Numbered from the stretch's first letter, positions 16,449 to 25,700 are shown. The stretch is 47,121 nucleotides of DNA from Pseudomonas sp. RIT623 (GCF_004519305.1 NZ_SOZA01000038.1:1-47121); one strand, 5' to 3'. Program-made: numbers and translations. Notes: generated by a model from the sequence alone, not told the origin.

Positions 16449-17795
16449 TTAGAAACTGCTCTGGATCTTCAGGCCGCCGATCAATGCATCGTCGACCCGC
16501 GACACCCCGCCTGGATGGCGGATGTACTGCAGGTTCGGGCGCACGGTGAGCCAGTCGGCCAGGTGGATGCCGTAGTAGAGTTCGGCGCTGTATTCGGTGT
16601 CCTGCACCGGCAGGTAGCCGGGATTGTCGTAGTCGTCCAGCTGGGCGACCTGATTGTGCAGGCGGGCGTTTTTGCGATAGCCAGGGTTGACGTGCACGCG
16701 GGCCAGGGCGAAACCGATGTCGTCCTTGGCGCGGGCGTCGAAGGGCCCCTTGTAAACCAAACCGGCCTGAACATAGTTGTCGATGGCATTGGTCTTCTTG
16801 TCGTGCACCGTGGCATTGGCGAACAGGCTCAGGCCGCGCGACTGGTCGGAGGCCTGCGCAGTCACCTGCTGCTGGGCGCCGAACCACATGCCGTGCTTGC
16901 TGGAGCTGCTGCGGTAGGCGGCGCCACTGATGGCGGCCGGCTGGCCGTTGCTGTCCTTGAGAACATCTTGTGCCTTGGCATTACTGTAGTAGTAGCCGGC
17001 GCGATATTCCCCTTTCAGGTCATTGATCCGTGGGCTCCATACCAGTTCCACCGGCATCACCGCGCCCCGGGTGCCGCTGCCGCTGAGCTTGAAGCCGTTG
17101 CCGCTCTCCAGGTTGGAGGGGTTCTGCTCGAATACGCCGACCTGGGCATAGAGCTGCTCGTTGAGGTTGTAGCGCACGCGCAGGGCCCATTGGCTGACCG
17201 GCCAGTTGTACCAGATGCCACCGACCCAGTTGCCTACCTGCGAACCGCAGAACGCCAGGTTCTGGAAGTCGCAGGGGAAGCTGTTGAAGTCCTCGCCTTC
17301 GCCGAAACGGCCGAATTTCACGTCCAGCGCGCCGTCGAAGTATTTCTGCTTGATCCACATCTGGGTCAGCCGCCACGTCTCACCACGGCCCCAGACTTCC
17401 TGGGCCGAGGTGAAGCCGCCAACCCGCGGGTCGTTGATGCGGTCGTTGCTGATGTTGTCGCCGTGGCGCTCGGTGACGGTGAGCTGGAACTCGGTGTCGT
17501 GCCAGCCGAGGATCTTCTGCAGGTCCATGTTCACGCCGAAGGTGAACTGGTCGCTGTAGCGTGCGGCGCGGTCGTGGCTGTAGCCGCCGTGCAGATTGCT
17601 GCCCATCTCGCCGGTGTAGCCGAGGGTGAAATCGTAGCCTTTTTCCAGCAGTTCGCTGCGGGTGCCTCCCCAGTCGCCGAACATCCACGGCGAGTCCTTG
17701 GCGAACATCTCGTGGGCGCTGGTGGTGGGGGCAAGGCCGCCGAGCAGGGTGGCGAGGGCGAGGCCGGTGTATCGGGTATTGGGCAGTTGCAACAT
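16449..17795 (-). CDS. oprB: Carbohydrate-selective porin OprB
   Basis: Outer-membrane porin that admits glucose and other sugars to the periplasm. The signal peptide is at residues 1-27 (ending TTSA before His-Glu-Met-Phe). The OprB pattern SPWMFGDWGGTRSELLEKGYDF follows, then alternating aromatic beta-strand segments and a C-terminal Phe (GGLKIQSSF) needed for assembly by the BAM machinery. Length 448 residues. The start ATG has no evident Shine-Dalgarno; instead a perfect 14-base palindrome sits directly before it. The gcd gene follows, giving a functional pair for glucose use. Confidence 0.96.
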   Translation of the reverse strand: MLQLPNTRYTGLALATLLGGLAPTTSAHEMFAKDSPWMFGDWGGTRSELLEKGYDFTLGYTGEMGSNLHGGYSHDRAARYSDQFTFGVNMDLQKILGWHDTEFQLTVTERHGDNISNDRINDPRVGGFTSAQEVWGRGETWRLTQMWIKQKYFDGALDVKFGRFGEGEDFNSFPCDFQNLAFCGSQVGNWVGGIWYNWPVSQWALRVRYNLNEQLYAQVGVFEQNPSNLESGNGFKLSGSGTRGAVMPVELVWSPRINDLKGEYRAGYYYSNAKAQDVLKDSNGQPAAISGAAYRSSSSKHGMWFGAQQQVTAQASDQSRGLSLFANATVHDKKTNAIDNYVQAGLVYKGPFDARAKDDIGFALARVHVNPGYRKNARLHNQVAQLDDYDNPGYLPVQDTEYSAELYYGIHLADWLTVRPNLQYIRHPGGVSRVDDALIGGLKIQSSF

Positions 17796-17796
17796 G

Positions 17797-17810
17797 AGAT
17801 AGCGCTATCT
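17797..17810. promoter_or_regulatory. 14-bp palindrome at the oprB translation start
   Basis: AGATAGCGCTATCT is a perfect palindrome ending 1 base before the oprB ATG on the minus strand, in the place where a Shine-Dalgarno would be expected. It could be a regulator site or affect translation; no known consensus is recognised. Confidence 0.45.
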
Positions 17811-17990
17811 TTTGATTGTTGAGTTAACGGCAAGCGCAACGAGGTGTGGGGCCCCGAAGTAAAATGGCTGCGAAGGATGGAGAGTGAAGCGATTCAGCTT
17901 GCGGCGGGGAGGATATAGGGGAAGTTGTAAGAAAAAAAGACAAAATGTCGCAGGGGATTGTTGCTGATGAGGTAACAGTCATGTAGTCAA

Positions 17991-18044
17991 TCGCGCAGCA
18001 AGCCCGCTCCCACAGCCTGTAGGAGCCGGCTTGCCGGCGAAAGG
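17991..18044. repeat. Composite REP element
   Basis: A half-site of the 6.3-kb type (TCGCGCAGCAAGCCCGCTCC, 17991-18010) is followed directly by a half-site of the first type (CTGTAGGAGCCGGCTTGCCG, 18017-18036). It joins two REP classes downstream of the TonB receptor gene. Confidence 0.75.
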
Positions 18045-18054
18045 ACCGCGACTA

Positions 18055-20106
18055 TCAGAAGCTGGTACGCAGCCCCACCTGCACACTGCGCCCCGGCGCC
18101 GGGGCGATATCGCGCAGGATCGAGCTGGCATAGCGCACCGTCTGGTCGGTGAGGTTCTCGCCGCGCACGAACGCCAGCCACTCGCTGTGGCCGATGTCGA
18201 AGCGGTAGCCGACGCTCGCCCCCAGGGTGGTGTAGCCATCGGTGCTGGTCTCGTTGGCCGGCTTGCGGTGCTGCGCGGCGGCATGCTGCACGTCGACCCG
18301 CGCCTGCCAGCGGTCCAGCGTCCACACCAGGCCGCTGTTCAGGCGTAGCGGGGCGATGCGCGGCAGCGGTTCGCCGCTGTCGAGGTTCTTGGCCCGGGTG
18401 TAGTCGCCGGACAGCTCCAGGGCAAAGCTGCCGTAGCGGTTCTCCAGCAACTGCCAGCGGTCCTGTGCCTCGATGCCATAGAAACGTGCGCGCACGCCCT
18501 GGTAGGCGTACTCGGGGATGTCGCCGTGCTCATGGTCGTGCTCATGGTCATGATCGTGATCATCATGGCCGTGGTCGTGACCCTCGCGCAGGTTACCGGT
18601 GCCGATCAGGCCGATGTAATTGCGAAAGTGGCTGTAGAACACGCCGACACTGCCCTTGTGCGTGCCGTTGTCGAAGCGCAGGGCCAGGTCGGTGGAAATG
18701 GCTTTTTCCTTGTTCAGGTTCGGGTCGCCGATCTCATAGGCGCCGGTGGCCACGTGGGCGCCGTTGGCGTACAGCTCGTAGAAGGTCGGGGCGCGCTCGG
18801 TGTAGCCGAGGTTGGCGGCCAGCGACCATACCGGGTCGAGCTGGTAGACGGCACCGGACGACAGGCTGAAAGCGTTGAAGCTACTGGCGCTGTCGGCGCC
18901 GACGAAGGTGGCGTTGCCCTTGGCGTCGGGGTCGACACGGGTGTGCTCCAGGCGTGCGCCCAGGCTCAGGTTCAGGCGCTCTGTGGCCTGCCATTGCTCG
19001 AGCAGGAACAGCGCCAGGCTGTCGGTGTCGGTGTGCGGGACGAAGGCTTCCTCGCCCAGGGCGGAAAACTCGTTGCGGCTGACCTGGGCGCCGATCACCC
19101 CTTCCACTGGCCCCAGCGGCTGGTGACGGGCCTCGATACGCGCTTCGTAGCCCTTGTTCTTGAAGGTGGTGTGCACTTCGCCGCTTTCGATCTCACGGTG
19201 CTGGTAATCGGTATAGCCGGCATCGACCTTGACCGAGCTGAACGGGCCGTCGAGGTCGCGCAGTTCCGAGGCGAAGCCATAGTGATCCTGCTGCATGTCC
19301 AGGCGCACGCCGGGTTCGGCCACCGAGCCGTAGTTGCTGTCGTAGCGGCTGTAGGACAGCCCGGCATAACCGTGATCCCAGTGGTAAGCGCCGCCGATGG
19401 CGCCGCCGTCCTGGCGGCCGTCGCTGTTTTCCAGGCGGTGCTTGCGGCCAGGTTCGTCGGCATCGCGCACCTTCGCGCTGCGCGCATAGCCGGGGATGCG
19501 CAGGTCGTTGAACTGGCGGCTGTTGGCGTCCAGGTGCAGGGCGAAGGCGCCATTGCCGGCTTCCAGCTTGCCGGCGCTGCTACGGGTGGTGTCGGCGCCG
19601 CCGTAGCGCAGTTCGCCAGCGCCGTGGATCCCCTCGATGGGTGAGTCGGGGATGCGGTTGTCGAAGGTGTTGACCACACCGCCAATGGCATTGCCGCCAT
19701 ACAGCAGGGCGGCTGGACCCCGAACGATCTCGACCCGCTCGACGGTGACCGGGTCCAGCGGCACCGCATGGTCATAGGACAGCGACGAGGCGTCCAGGGC
19801 GCCGACGCCATTGCGCAGGATACGGATGCGATCGCCGTCCAGGCCGCGAATCACCGGGCGGCTGGCGCCGGGGCCGAACCAGGTGGAGGCGACGCCGGGT
19901 TGCTTGTTGAGGGTTTCACCGAGGCTGCCTTGCTGTTGCTGCAGCAGGGCATCGCCCTCGAGCACGGTACTGGGCGCGGCCAGTTGGGCGTTGCCCAGGG
20001 GGTTGGCGGTGATTACCTGGGGTTGCAGTTCGACCGCCTGGCTGGCGGGTGAGGCCAGCCACAGCGCAACGGCGAGGGGCGAGAGGTGGAGCGGCATGTG
20101 ACGCAT
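18055..20106 (-). CDS. znuD: TonB-dependent outer-membrane receptor, ZnuD-like (zinc)
   Basis: Gated outer-membrane transporter, probably for zinc. Signal peptide about residues 1-24 (ending SPASQA), then the plug domain (SLGETLNKQPGVAST, GASRPVIRGLDGDRIRILRNGV, VERVEIVRGPAALLYGGNAIGG), and the 22-strand barrel ending VGLRTSF with the C-terminal Phe. Near residues 508-527 is an extracellular loop of repeated His-Asp-His and His-Glu-His, as in ZnuD zinc receptors. I chose the ATG at 20106 (MRHMPLHLS, 683 residues): the earlier ATG would lie beyond the Zur-type operator. The gene neighbours the Lon paralogue in P. aeruginosa too (PA0781 region, from memory). Symbol by analogy. Confidence 0.9.
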   Translation of the reverse strand: MRHMPLHLSPLAVALWLASPASQAVELQPQVITANPLGNAQLAAPSTVLEGDALLQQQQGSLGETLNKQPGVASTWFGPGASRPVIRGLDGDRIRILRNGVGALDASSLSYDHAVPLDPVTVERVEIVRGPAALLYGGNAIGGVVNTFDNRIPDSPIEGIHGAGELRYGGADTTRSSAGKLEAGNGAFALHLDANSRQFNDLRIPGYARSAKVRDADEPGRKHRLENSDGRQDGGAIGGAYHWDHGYAGLSYSRYDSNYGSVAEPGVRLDMQQDHYGFASELRDLDGPFSSVKVDAGYTDYQHREIESGEVHTTFKNKGYEARIEARHQPLGPVEGVIGAQVSRNEFSALGEEAFVPHTDTDSLALFLLEQWQATERLNLSLGARLEHTRVDPDAKGNATFVGADSASSFNAFSLSSGAVYQLDPVWSLAANLGYTERAPTFYELYANGAHVATGAYEIGDPNLNKEKAISTDLALRFDNGTHKGSVGVFYSHFRNYIGLIGTGNLREGHDHGHDDHDHDHEHDHEHGDIPEYAYQGVRARFYGIEAQDRWQLLENRYGSFALELSGDYTRAKNLDSGEPLPRIAPLRLNSGLVWTLDRWQARVDVQHAAAQHRKPANETSTDGYTTLGASVGYRFDIGHSEWLAFVRGENLTDQTVRYASSILRDIAPAPGRSVQVGLRTSF

Positions 20107-20128
20107 GGGGAAGTGGCGTTCCTTGGCA

Positions 20129-20158
20129 GAAATGTTAATGGTTACTTTATAACATTTC
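20129..20158. promoter_or_regulatory. Zur-type operator upstream of the TonB receptor
   Basis: GAAATGTTA (20129-20137) and TAACATTTC (20150-20158) are exact inverse repeats. On the minus strand the segment includes GTTATAAAGTAAC, which matches the Zur core GTTATAATATAAC at 11 of 13 bases. It lies 23-52 bases before the receptor start, where a repressor would block transcription under zinc sufficiency. GTTATAAAGTA recurs before rpmE2. Confidence 0.8.
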
Positions 20159-20296
20159 ATCACAAGCTGTTTGGTGCTGGCCAGTACTTTGTGGCCTGCA
20201 TAGCTGTCTGTAGGAGCGCAGTTGTACAGGCCGCAGATGCCACTACCCCACTACACTCGTGTAAGGTGCGCACCTTCCCGAACCTGGAGCATTGGC

Positions 20297-20518
20297 ATGA
20301 GCACGGCCCAACACAACGCGCTGCACGGCAAGACCCTCGAGCAGATCCTCACCGAGCTGGTGGCGCACTATCAGTGGCAGGGCTTGGCCGAGCGCATCGA
20401 TATCCGTTGCTTCAAGAGCGATCCGACCATCAAGTCGAGCCTGACTTTTCTGCGCAAAACCCCATGGGCCAGGGAAAAGGTCGAGCAGCTGTACGTGAAG
20501 CTGCAGCGCAAAGGCTGA
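20297..20518 (+). CDS. VF530-family (DUF2132) small protein
   Basis: A 73-residue protein of the VF530/DUF2132 family, a small helical fold described as DNA-binding-like; its role is not known. Family features are HGKTLEQILTELVAHYQWQGLAERIDIRCF and the SDPTIKSSLTFLRKTPWAREKVE segment. GGAG at 20286-20289 lies 7 bases before the ATG. Its stop codon overlaps the start of the next gene by one base, so the two are translated together. Confidence 0.9.
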   Translation: MSTAQHNALHGKTLEQILTELVAHYQWQGLAERIDIRCFKSDPTIKSSLTFLRKTPWAREKVEQLYVKLQRKG

Positions 20519-21150
20519 TGCCGCGCCAGCCCTGGTTGACCCTCGCCGCGGTCCTTGGCTGGGTGGGGTTGGCGATTCAGCTGTACCTGGTGCTGCTGGC
20601 GCGCTGGCAGGAACAGGCCAGCCTGATCGGCGGGCTGGTCAACCTGTTCTGCTTTTTCACGGTGCTGACCAATACCCTGGTGGCGACGGTGCTGAGCCAG
20701 GCCGCGTTTGGCCGTGAATCGGCGGCGCGGCGCTGGTTTCTATCCCCAGCGATCAGTGGTTGCGTCACCGCCAGCATCGTCTTGGTCGCCCTGGCCTACA
20801 GCTTGCTGCTGCGCCACCTGTGGCAGCCCCAGGGCTGGCAATGGCTGGCGGACGAACTGCTGCATGATGTGATGCCGGTGCTGTTCGTCGTGTATTGGTG
20901 GCGCATGGTGCCCAAGGGGCAACTGCGGCTCTGGCACCTGGCGGCCTGGGCATGGTACCCGGCGTTGTACTTCGCCTTCTTGCTGCTGCGCGGGCATGAG
21001 ATCGGGGTGTATCCCTACCCGTTCGTGGATGTGGCGCGGTTGGGCTATGGACAGGTGATGGTGAACGCGCTGGCGGTGTTGGCGGGGTTCTGGGGCATCG
21101 CAACGGTGTTGCTGGGCGTGGACCGCTGGCTGGGACGCCGGCGGGCGTAG
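20518..21150 (+). CDS. Pr6Pr-like integral membrane protein
   Basis: A 210-residue membrane protein with about six hydrophobic helices (for example LTLAAVLGWVGLAIQLYLVL, GLVNLFCFFTVLTNTLVATVL, HDVMPVLFVVYWWRMVP and a C-terminal ALAVLAGFWGIATVLLGV). The pattern FFTVLTNT ... HDVMPVLFVVYW is that of the Pr6Pr family, whose function is unknown. The start ATG overlaps the stop of the VF530 gene (TGATG at 20516-20520). Longer frames that read through the VF530 gene are excluded by composition. Confidence 0.85.
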   Translation: MPRQPWLTLAAVLGWVGLAIQLYLVLLARWQEQASLIGGLVNLFCFFTVLTNTLVATVLSQAAFGRESAARRWFLSPAISGCVTASIVLVALAYSLLLRHLWQPQGWQWLADELLHDVMPVLFVVYWWRMVPKGQLRLWHLAAWAWYPALYFAFLLLRGHEIGVYPYPFVDVARLGYGQVMVNALAVLAGFWGIATVLLGVDRWLGRRRA

Positions 21151-21202
21151 GCGCCGGCTGGCGAACACCGGCATGGCCGGTGCCAGGCACCGCGTTGCCT
21201 GG

Positions 21203-21263
21203 TTCGCCAGCAAGGCTGGCTCCTACGCCGTGTGCGAGCTGTAGGCGCCAGCCTTGCCGGCGC
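21203..21263. repeat. REP inverted pair
   Basis: TTCGCCAGCAAGGCTGGCTC (from 21203) faces GCGCCAGCCTTGCCGGCG (to about 21262), with TCCTAC / GTAGGC at the inner ends. It separates the converging Pr6Pr-like gene and nfeF. A second short inverted repeat, CACCGGC-ATG-GCCGGTG, precedes it at about 21168-21184. Confidence 0.8.
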
Positions 21264-21285
21264 GCGGAGCATGGCCGCAGGGCGA

Positions 21286-22047
21286 TCACTCGTCGTCAGC
21301 GGTACCGTCGGCACGCCAGTAGGCGACCGCTTTCAATGCATCTTCCTGGATGCCTTTCTCCAGCAGCAATGCCTTGGCCTGGCGGGTAAGGCCTTTTTCC
21401 AGCGCTACCCAGCCATACAGGCGGCCTTGGGGCAGTGCCAGGTGCTTGACCTTATCCAACACATCTTCCTGGTCCCGGCGTACCCAGATCACCTCGACTT
21501 GCGCCTTGCTCGGCAACGGTTGGCGTTCCTGTTCGTCCTCAATCTGGATCACCGCCAGCACCTGGCGACCCGCCGGCAGTTCCTCGAGGCGCCGGGCAAT
21601 GGCCGGAATTGCGGTTTCGTCGCCAATCAGCAGGTAGCTGTCGAAGATATCCGGTACCACCATCGAGGCCCGCGGGCCGGCGATGTCCAGGGTCTGGCCG
21701 GGCGTGGCCTGGGCCGCCCAGGTGGACGCGGGGCCGTCGCCATGCAGCACGAAGTCGATGTCCAGCTCGTTGTTCGCCAGGTCGATGCGCCGTGGCGTGT
21801 ATTCGCGCATGGTCGGCCGGGCACCGCCGTCGCGGCCCAGGTTGCGGGCCTCGATGGCTTTTTGCTCTTGCTCGTTACGGGCGAACAGCACTTTGACATG
21901 GTCGTCGCTGCCGACGCTGGTGAAGCCCGTCAGCTCCGCGCCGCCGAGGGTGATACGGCGCATGCGCGGGGTGATGTCGGTGACCCGCAGCACGTCGAGG
22001 CGGCGCTGGCGGATCTCGTGGTTGACGCGGTGGATAGTGTCGCTCAT
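21286..22047 (-). CDS. nfeF: NADPH-dependent ferric-chelate reductase, siderophore-interacting family
   Basis: Cytoplasmic FAD enzyme that reduces iron in ferric siderophores to release it. It has the FAD-binding MREYTPRR motif (Arg81, Tyr83, Thr84), the AGPRASMVVP segment, the NAD(P)-side GDETAIPAIARRLEEL motif and a C-terminal AYWRADGTADDE like that of YqjH/ViuB proteins. Length 253 residues. Its ATG overlaps the stop of the nfeR-like regulator by 4 bases. The same regulator-reductase pairing (yqjI-yqjH, now nfeR-nfeF) in E. coli links iron release to nickel stress. Confidence 0.9.
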   Translation of the reverse strand: MSDTIHRVNHEIRQRRLDVLRVTDITPRMRRITLGGAELTGFTSVGSDDHVKVLFARNEQEQKAIEARNLGRDGGARPTMREYTPRRIDLANNELDIDFVLHGDGPASTWAAQATPGQTLDIAGPRASMVVPDIFDSYLLIGDETAIPAIARRLEELPAGRQVLAVIQIEDEQERQPLPSKAQVEVIWVRRDQEDVLDKVKHLALPQGRLYGWVALEKGLTRQAKALLLEKGIQEDALKAVAYWRADGTADDE

Positions 22048-22607
22048 GGGGTGTCTTCCTTAACAGGTGCGGCCGGCCCGGAGGCGATGGCCTTGGCGGT
22101 GTCGTTGAGCAGGGTGCGTACCCGCTCGATTTCGTCGGGCGTCCAGCGCCCGTTGTGCATGTGCAGGGCGTGGCGCAGGTTGCCGACGGCCTCATGGATT
22201 TGCGCCGGCCGGTCGTGGCCGCGCAGGGCGCGCTTGCTCACTTCCAGGCGCATGCGCACACCTTCCAGCGCCGTCGCCTGTTCGGTCAGCGCGGCACGGC
22301 CGGTGTCTGTGATGGTGTAGAGGCGCTTGCTGCCCTGGGTGGCGCCGGTGATCTGCTCGGCTTCCTCGAGGTAGCTCAGGGTCGGGTAGATAACACCGGG
22401 GCTGGGGCTGTAGCTACCGTCGAAGAGGCTTTCGATCTGGCGAATCAGGTCGTAGCCGTGACCGGGCTGCTCGGCGAGCATCGCCAGCATCAGCAGTCTC
22501 AGGTCGCCTGGGGCGAATACCCGCGGGCCGCGTTCGCCACGGCTGTGCTCGCGCTCGCCACGTCCGTGGCGGCGTGCGTGAAAATCATGGGAGGCATGGT
22601 CGCGCAT
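22044..22607 (-). CDS. nfeR: PadR-family metal-responsive regulator (NfeR/YqjI-like)
   Basis: Transcription factor of 187 residues with a PadR winged helix (residues about 32-110: FAPGDLRLLMLAMLAEQPGHGYDLI and SPGVIYPTLSYLEE) and a C-terminal dimerisation helix. The first 21 residues hold five histidines (4, 7, 10, 14, 21), the likely metal-binding tail of the YqjI type, thought to respond to nickel or iron. AGGAG precedes the ATG at 22607. The upstream 36-base palindrome should be its own operator, giving autoregulation together with nfeF. Confidence 0.88.
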   Translation of the reverse strand: MRDHASHDFHARRHGRGEREHSRGERGPRVFAPGDLRLLMLAMLAEQPGHGYDLIRQIESLFDGSYSPSPGVIYPTLSYLEEAEQITGATQGSKRLYTITDTGRAALTEQATALEGVRMRLEVSKRALRGHDRPAQIHEAVGNLRHALHMHNGRWTPDEIERVRTLLNDTAKAIASGPAAPVKEDTP

Positions 22608-22627
22608 GGTGCAGGGCTCCTGGTGGT

Positions 22628-22663
22628 GAGATATATCGCAAGATATTACTCAAGATATATCTC
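22628..22663. promoter_or_regulatory. Palindromic operator over the nfeR-nfeF promoter
   Basis: GAGATATATC (22628-22637) and GATATATCTC (22654-22663) are exact inverse repeats around a 16-base centre; CAAGATAT also repeats directly at 22639 and 22651. On the minus strand TTGTAT-16-TAATAT gives a plausible -35/-10 pair overlapping it, with the nfeR start 21 bases downstream of the palindrome. GATATATC-type palindromes fit YqjI binding sites as I remember them. Confidence 0.8.
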
Positions 22664-22720
22664 AATACAAGCCCTTAAATAAGAGTTATTACTATCTAAT
22701 TAATCGATCGATTGCCGTCG

Positions 22721-25700
22721 TCACGGCTGCATGGCCACCTCTGGCGCCTTGCAGGCATTAGGGTTGCCCGGTTCCAGGTAGGGCATGAGGATCGGGGCCA
22801 TGCCCTTGAGCACCTGTACCGGCAGAGCCGAGGTGAACTTGAAGGCCTCGGCCGAACGCCCCGGGACGAACGCCGTCAGGGTGCCGAAATGGTTGTCGCC
22901 CAGGAAGAACACGAAAGTGGCGGTGCGGTTCAGCGAGCGTGAACCGATCAGCCGGCCGCCGGCGCCGAAGCTTTCGATGCGGTTGTCGCCGGTACCGGTC
23001 TTGCCGCCCATCACCAGCGGGGTGCCGTCGTGCAGCTTGAAGCTGCCGGAGATACGCCGCGCGGTGCCAGCATCGACCACCTGCGACATGGCGCCCTTGA
23101 GAGCCCGCGCCACTTCCACGGGAAGGATCCGCTGGCCGCGGTCAGGGTCGCTGATCAATTGGGTCTCGTAGGGCGTGCCCTGGGCGAAGTGCAAGGTGTC
23201 GATGCGCAGGGTCGGCAGGCGCACACCGTCGTTCTGGATGATCCCCACCAGTTCGGAAAGGGCGGCGGGGCGGTCGCCGGAGCTGCCAATGGCGGTGGCC
23301 AGCGATGGCACCAGGTGGTCGAACGGGTAGCCGACGCGTTTCCAGCGCTGGTGGATGTCGGTGAAGGCCTCGATCTCGACCATGGTGCGAATACGGCTGT
23401 CGCGGGCGCCCTGGTGGCGGCTCTTGAACAGCCAGCCGTAGACCTCCTGGCGCTCGAAACGGCTGGCGTTGAGGGTGTCCTTGAGCGAGGCACCGGGGTT
23501 CTTCAGCAAGTAGCCGAGCATCCACAGGTCCAACGGGTGGACCTTGGCGATGTAGCCCTGGTCGGGCAGGTCGTACTTGCCGGGGCCATAGGCGTCGTAC
23601 ATCTCCACCAGGCGGCCGTCGGTGAGCTTGGCCGCGGCCAGCTTGTCGCCCTTGCTGTGGGCGCGGACGAAGGCGTTGAAGGTTTCCTGGCTGGCCTCGG
23701 GGAACAGGTAGCGGTGTACCGCGGCCAGGCGCTGCGGGGTCACCCGCAGGCTGTCGAGGAAGGTGTCCAGGCGTTGCTGGGAGGTCTTGCGCTGGTATTT
23801 CTTCCAGAACCGCATCATGTAGTTGGTGCCTTCGCGGTCGGCGAAGCGCGCCAGGTATTCCTGGCGGCGCGGGTCGTTGTCGTCCTTGAGCAGTGGTTCG
23901 CGGTTGAACGGCTGCTGGTAGGTGACATAGCGCACGATGTCGCGCATCAGGCGGATGAACGGCAGGTTGATCGATTCGCGCAGGGCATCCTTGAGGGTCG
24001 GGTTGCGGCCGTTGTCTTCCTTGCGAAAGTTGTTGAATACATGCATGCCGCCGCCGGTGAAGAAGGCCTCGCCGGTGTTGGCCGAGTACTTGCGCTCCAG
24101 CGCCGCGTCGAGCATGGCATCCAGGCTCTGGTTCTTGCCGTTGAGGCTCAGCCACTCCAGCGACCACTGGGTGATGCGGTCGAGTTCGGCTACCGGCACC
24201 TTCTTCAGCTCGGCGGCGGGTTTGCCTGCGTACTTGTCATGCAGCTCGGCGACAATCTCCAGGTAGGTGGTGAGCACCCGCAGCTTGGCGGTGGAGCCCA
24301 GCTCCAGCTTGCTGCCTTCGTTGATGTCGAAGGGCTGGTTGGTGCTGTCGGTCTGCACCCGCACGCGCGAACCGTCGCCGGTACGTTCGAACAAGGTGAA
24401 GCTGTAGCTCACCTGGTCGGTGGTCTTGGCGGTGAGCAGGCGTTCGCCGATCAGGCCTATCTGCGCGGCGAACTCGGGGTCGGCGAGGTTCTTCAGGTAC
24501 TGGCTGACCTGCACCTGCAGGTCGGCCTGCAGGGTACTGGTGGCCGATAAATCGAGGCGGTCGAGGTCGTACAGCGGGCGGTTTAGCATGGCCGCCAGGC
24601 GGTTGCGGGCCAGGCTGATGCCTTTGTTGGTGATGATCGGCACGATGGTCGGCTGCGCCACCCAGTCGCGATACACCGCCTTGCTGGCGAGGGCGGCGTC
24701 GGCCAGCGGCTGGTCGACGATGGCGTTGGCCGCCAGCACGCGGATGTGCGCGTCGGTGAGCTCGGCCAGCTCCAGGCGGCCCTTGGACAGGTAATGCGAA
24801 GGGCGGCGCTGGGCGATCATCAGCGACAGCACCTGGCGCAGGGCAAGGCCGCGTTCGGCCAGGCTCTTGTCATCGGTTGCGGTGCCATTGAGCGCCTGGT
24901 TGACCTGGTCGAAGTCGGCGCCGTACCACACCCGCAGCCCCTCGGCCATGCCATGCACCTCACCATGACCGGGCACCGCCGACAACGGCACGCTGTTGAG
25001 GTAGTCGCGCACGATGCGCTCGCGCGCCACGGTGGTGTCAGGGCCGCCCTGGTAGGCACGCACGCTGGCCGACAGCATCTGGCGGATCTTCTCGGCGCCG
25101 GAGACGGTCAGCCCATCCGGCGAGTGGCGGTACTTCTCCAATTGGGTGGCCAGGGTGCTGCCGCCGGCGGACTGGCCGGGCAGGGCCAGGTACTTGGCCA
25201 CCTGGCTGTAGGCGGCCTTGGCGAAGCGCGGCCAGTCCACCGCCGGGTTGTTCTGTGGGTCCTTCGGGTCGAGCAGTTCGCGGTTCTCGATGAACAGCAG
25301 GCTGTTGACCATCACCGGCGGAATTGCCGCGAAGTTCGGGTACAGGTGCTGCGGGTAGTTGTACTGGTACAGCATGTCGCCGCGGCAGTCGGTGATCGAC
25401 AGGCCAGCCTGGATCTTCTCGATGTAGGGCACGAACAGGCCGTGCTCGACATAGTTCATCAGCGCCGGGGAGAAGCGGACCTGCTGGTTGATCAGGTAAT
25501 CGCGCTTGAGCAGCCGCGGCAGGAACTCGCCCAGGGCGCTGTAGCCCAGGCGTTTGTCGAACGGGCCGTCGCCTGGGTAGACGATGGCATCGCTGGGGCC
25601 GGGCTCCAGGGCATAGGTGAGGGTGCTGGCCAGACGGCTGAACTCACGCGATTGCACCCGTGAGGTCTGGACCTCGTCATAGACGGCGAAGCCAACGGCG

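Larger units (their letters stand above)
17796..18054. other. Intergenic region upstream of oprB
   Basis: It contains the palindrome at 17797-17810, an A/T-rich stretch around 17925-17950 likely to hold the oprB promoter (boxes not clear enough to assign), and the REP halves at 17991-18044 that follow the TonB receptor gene. No gene is seen. Confidence 0.5.
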
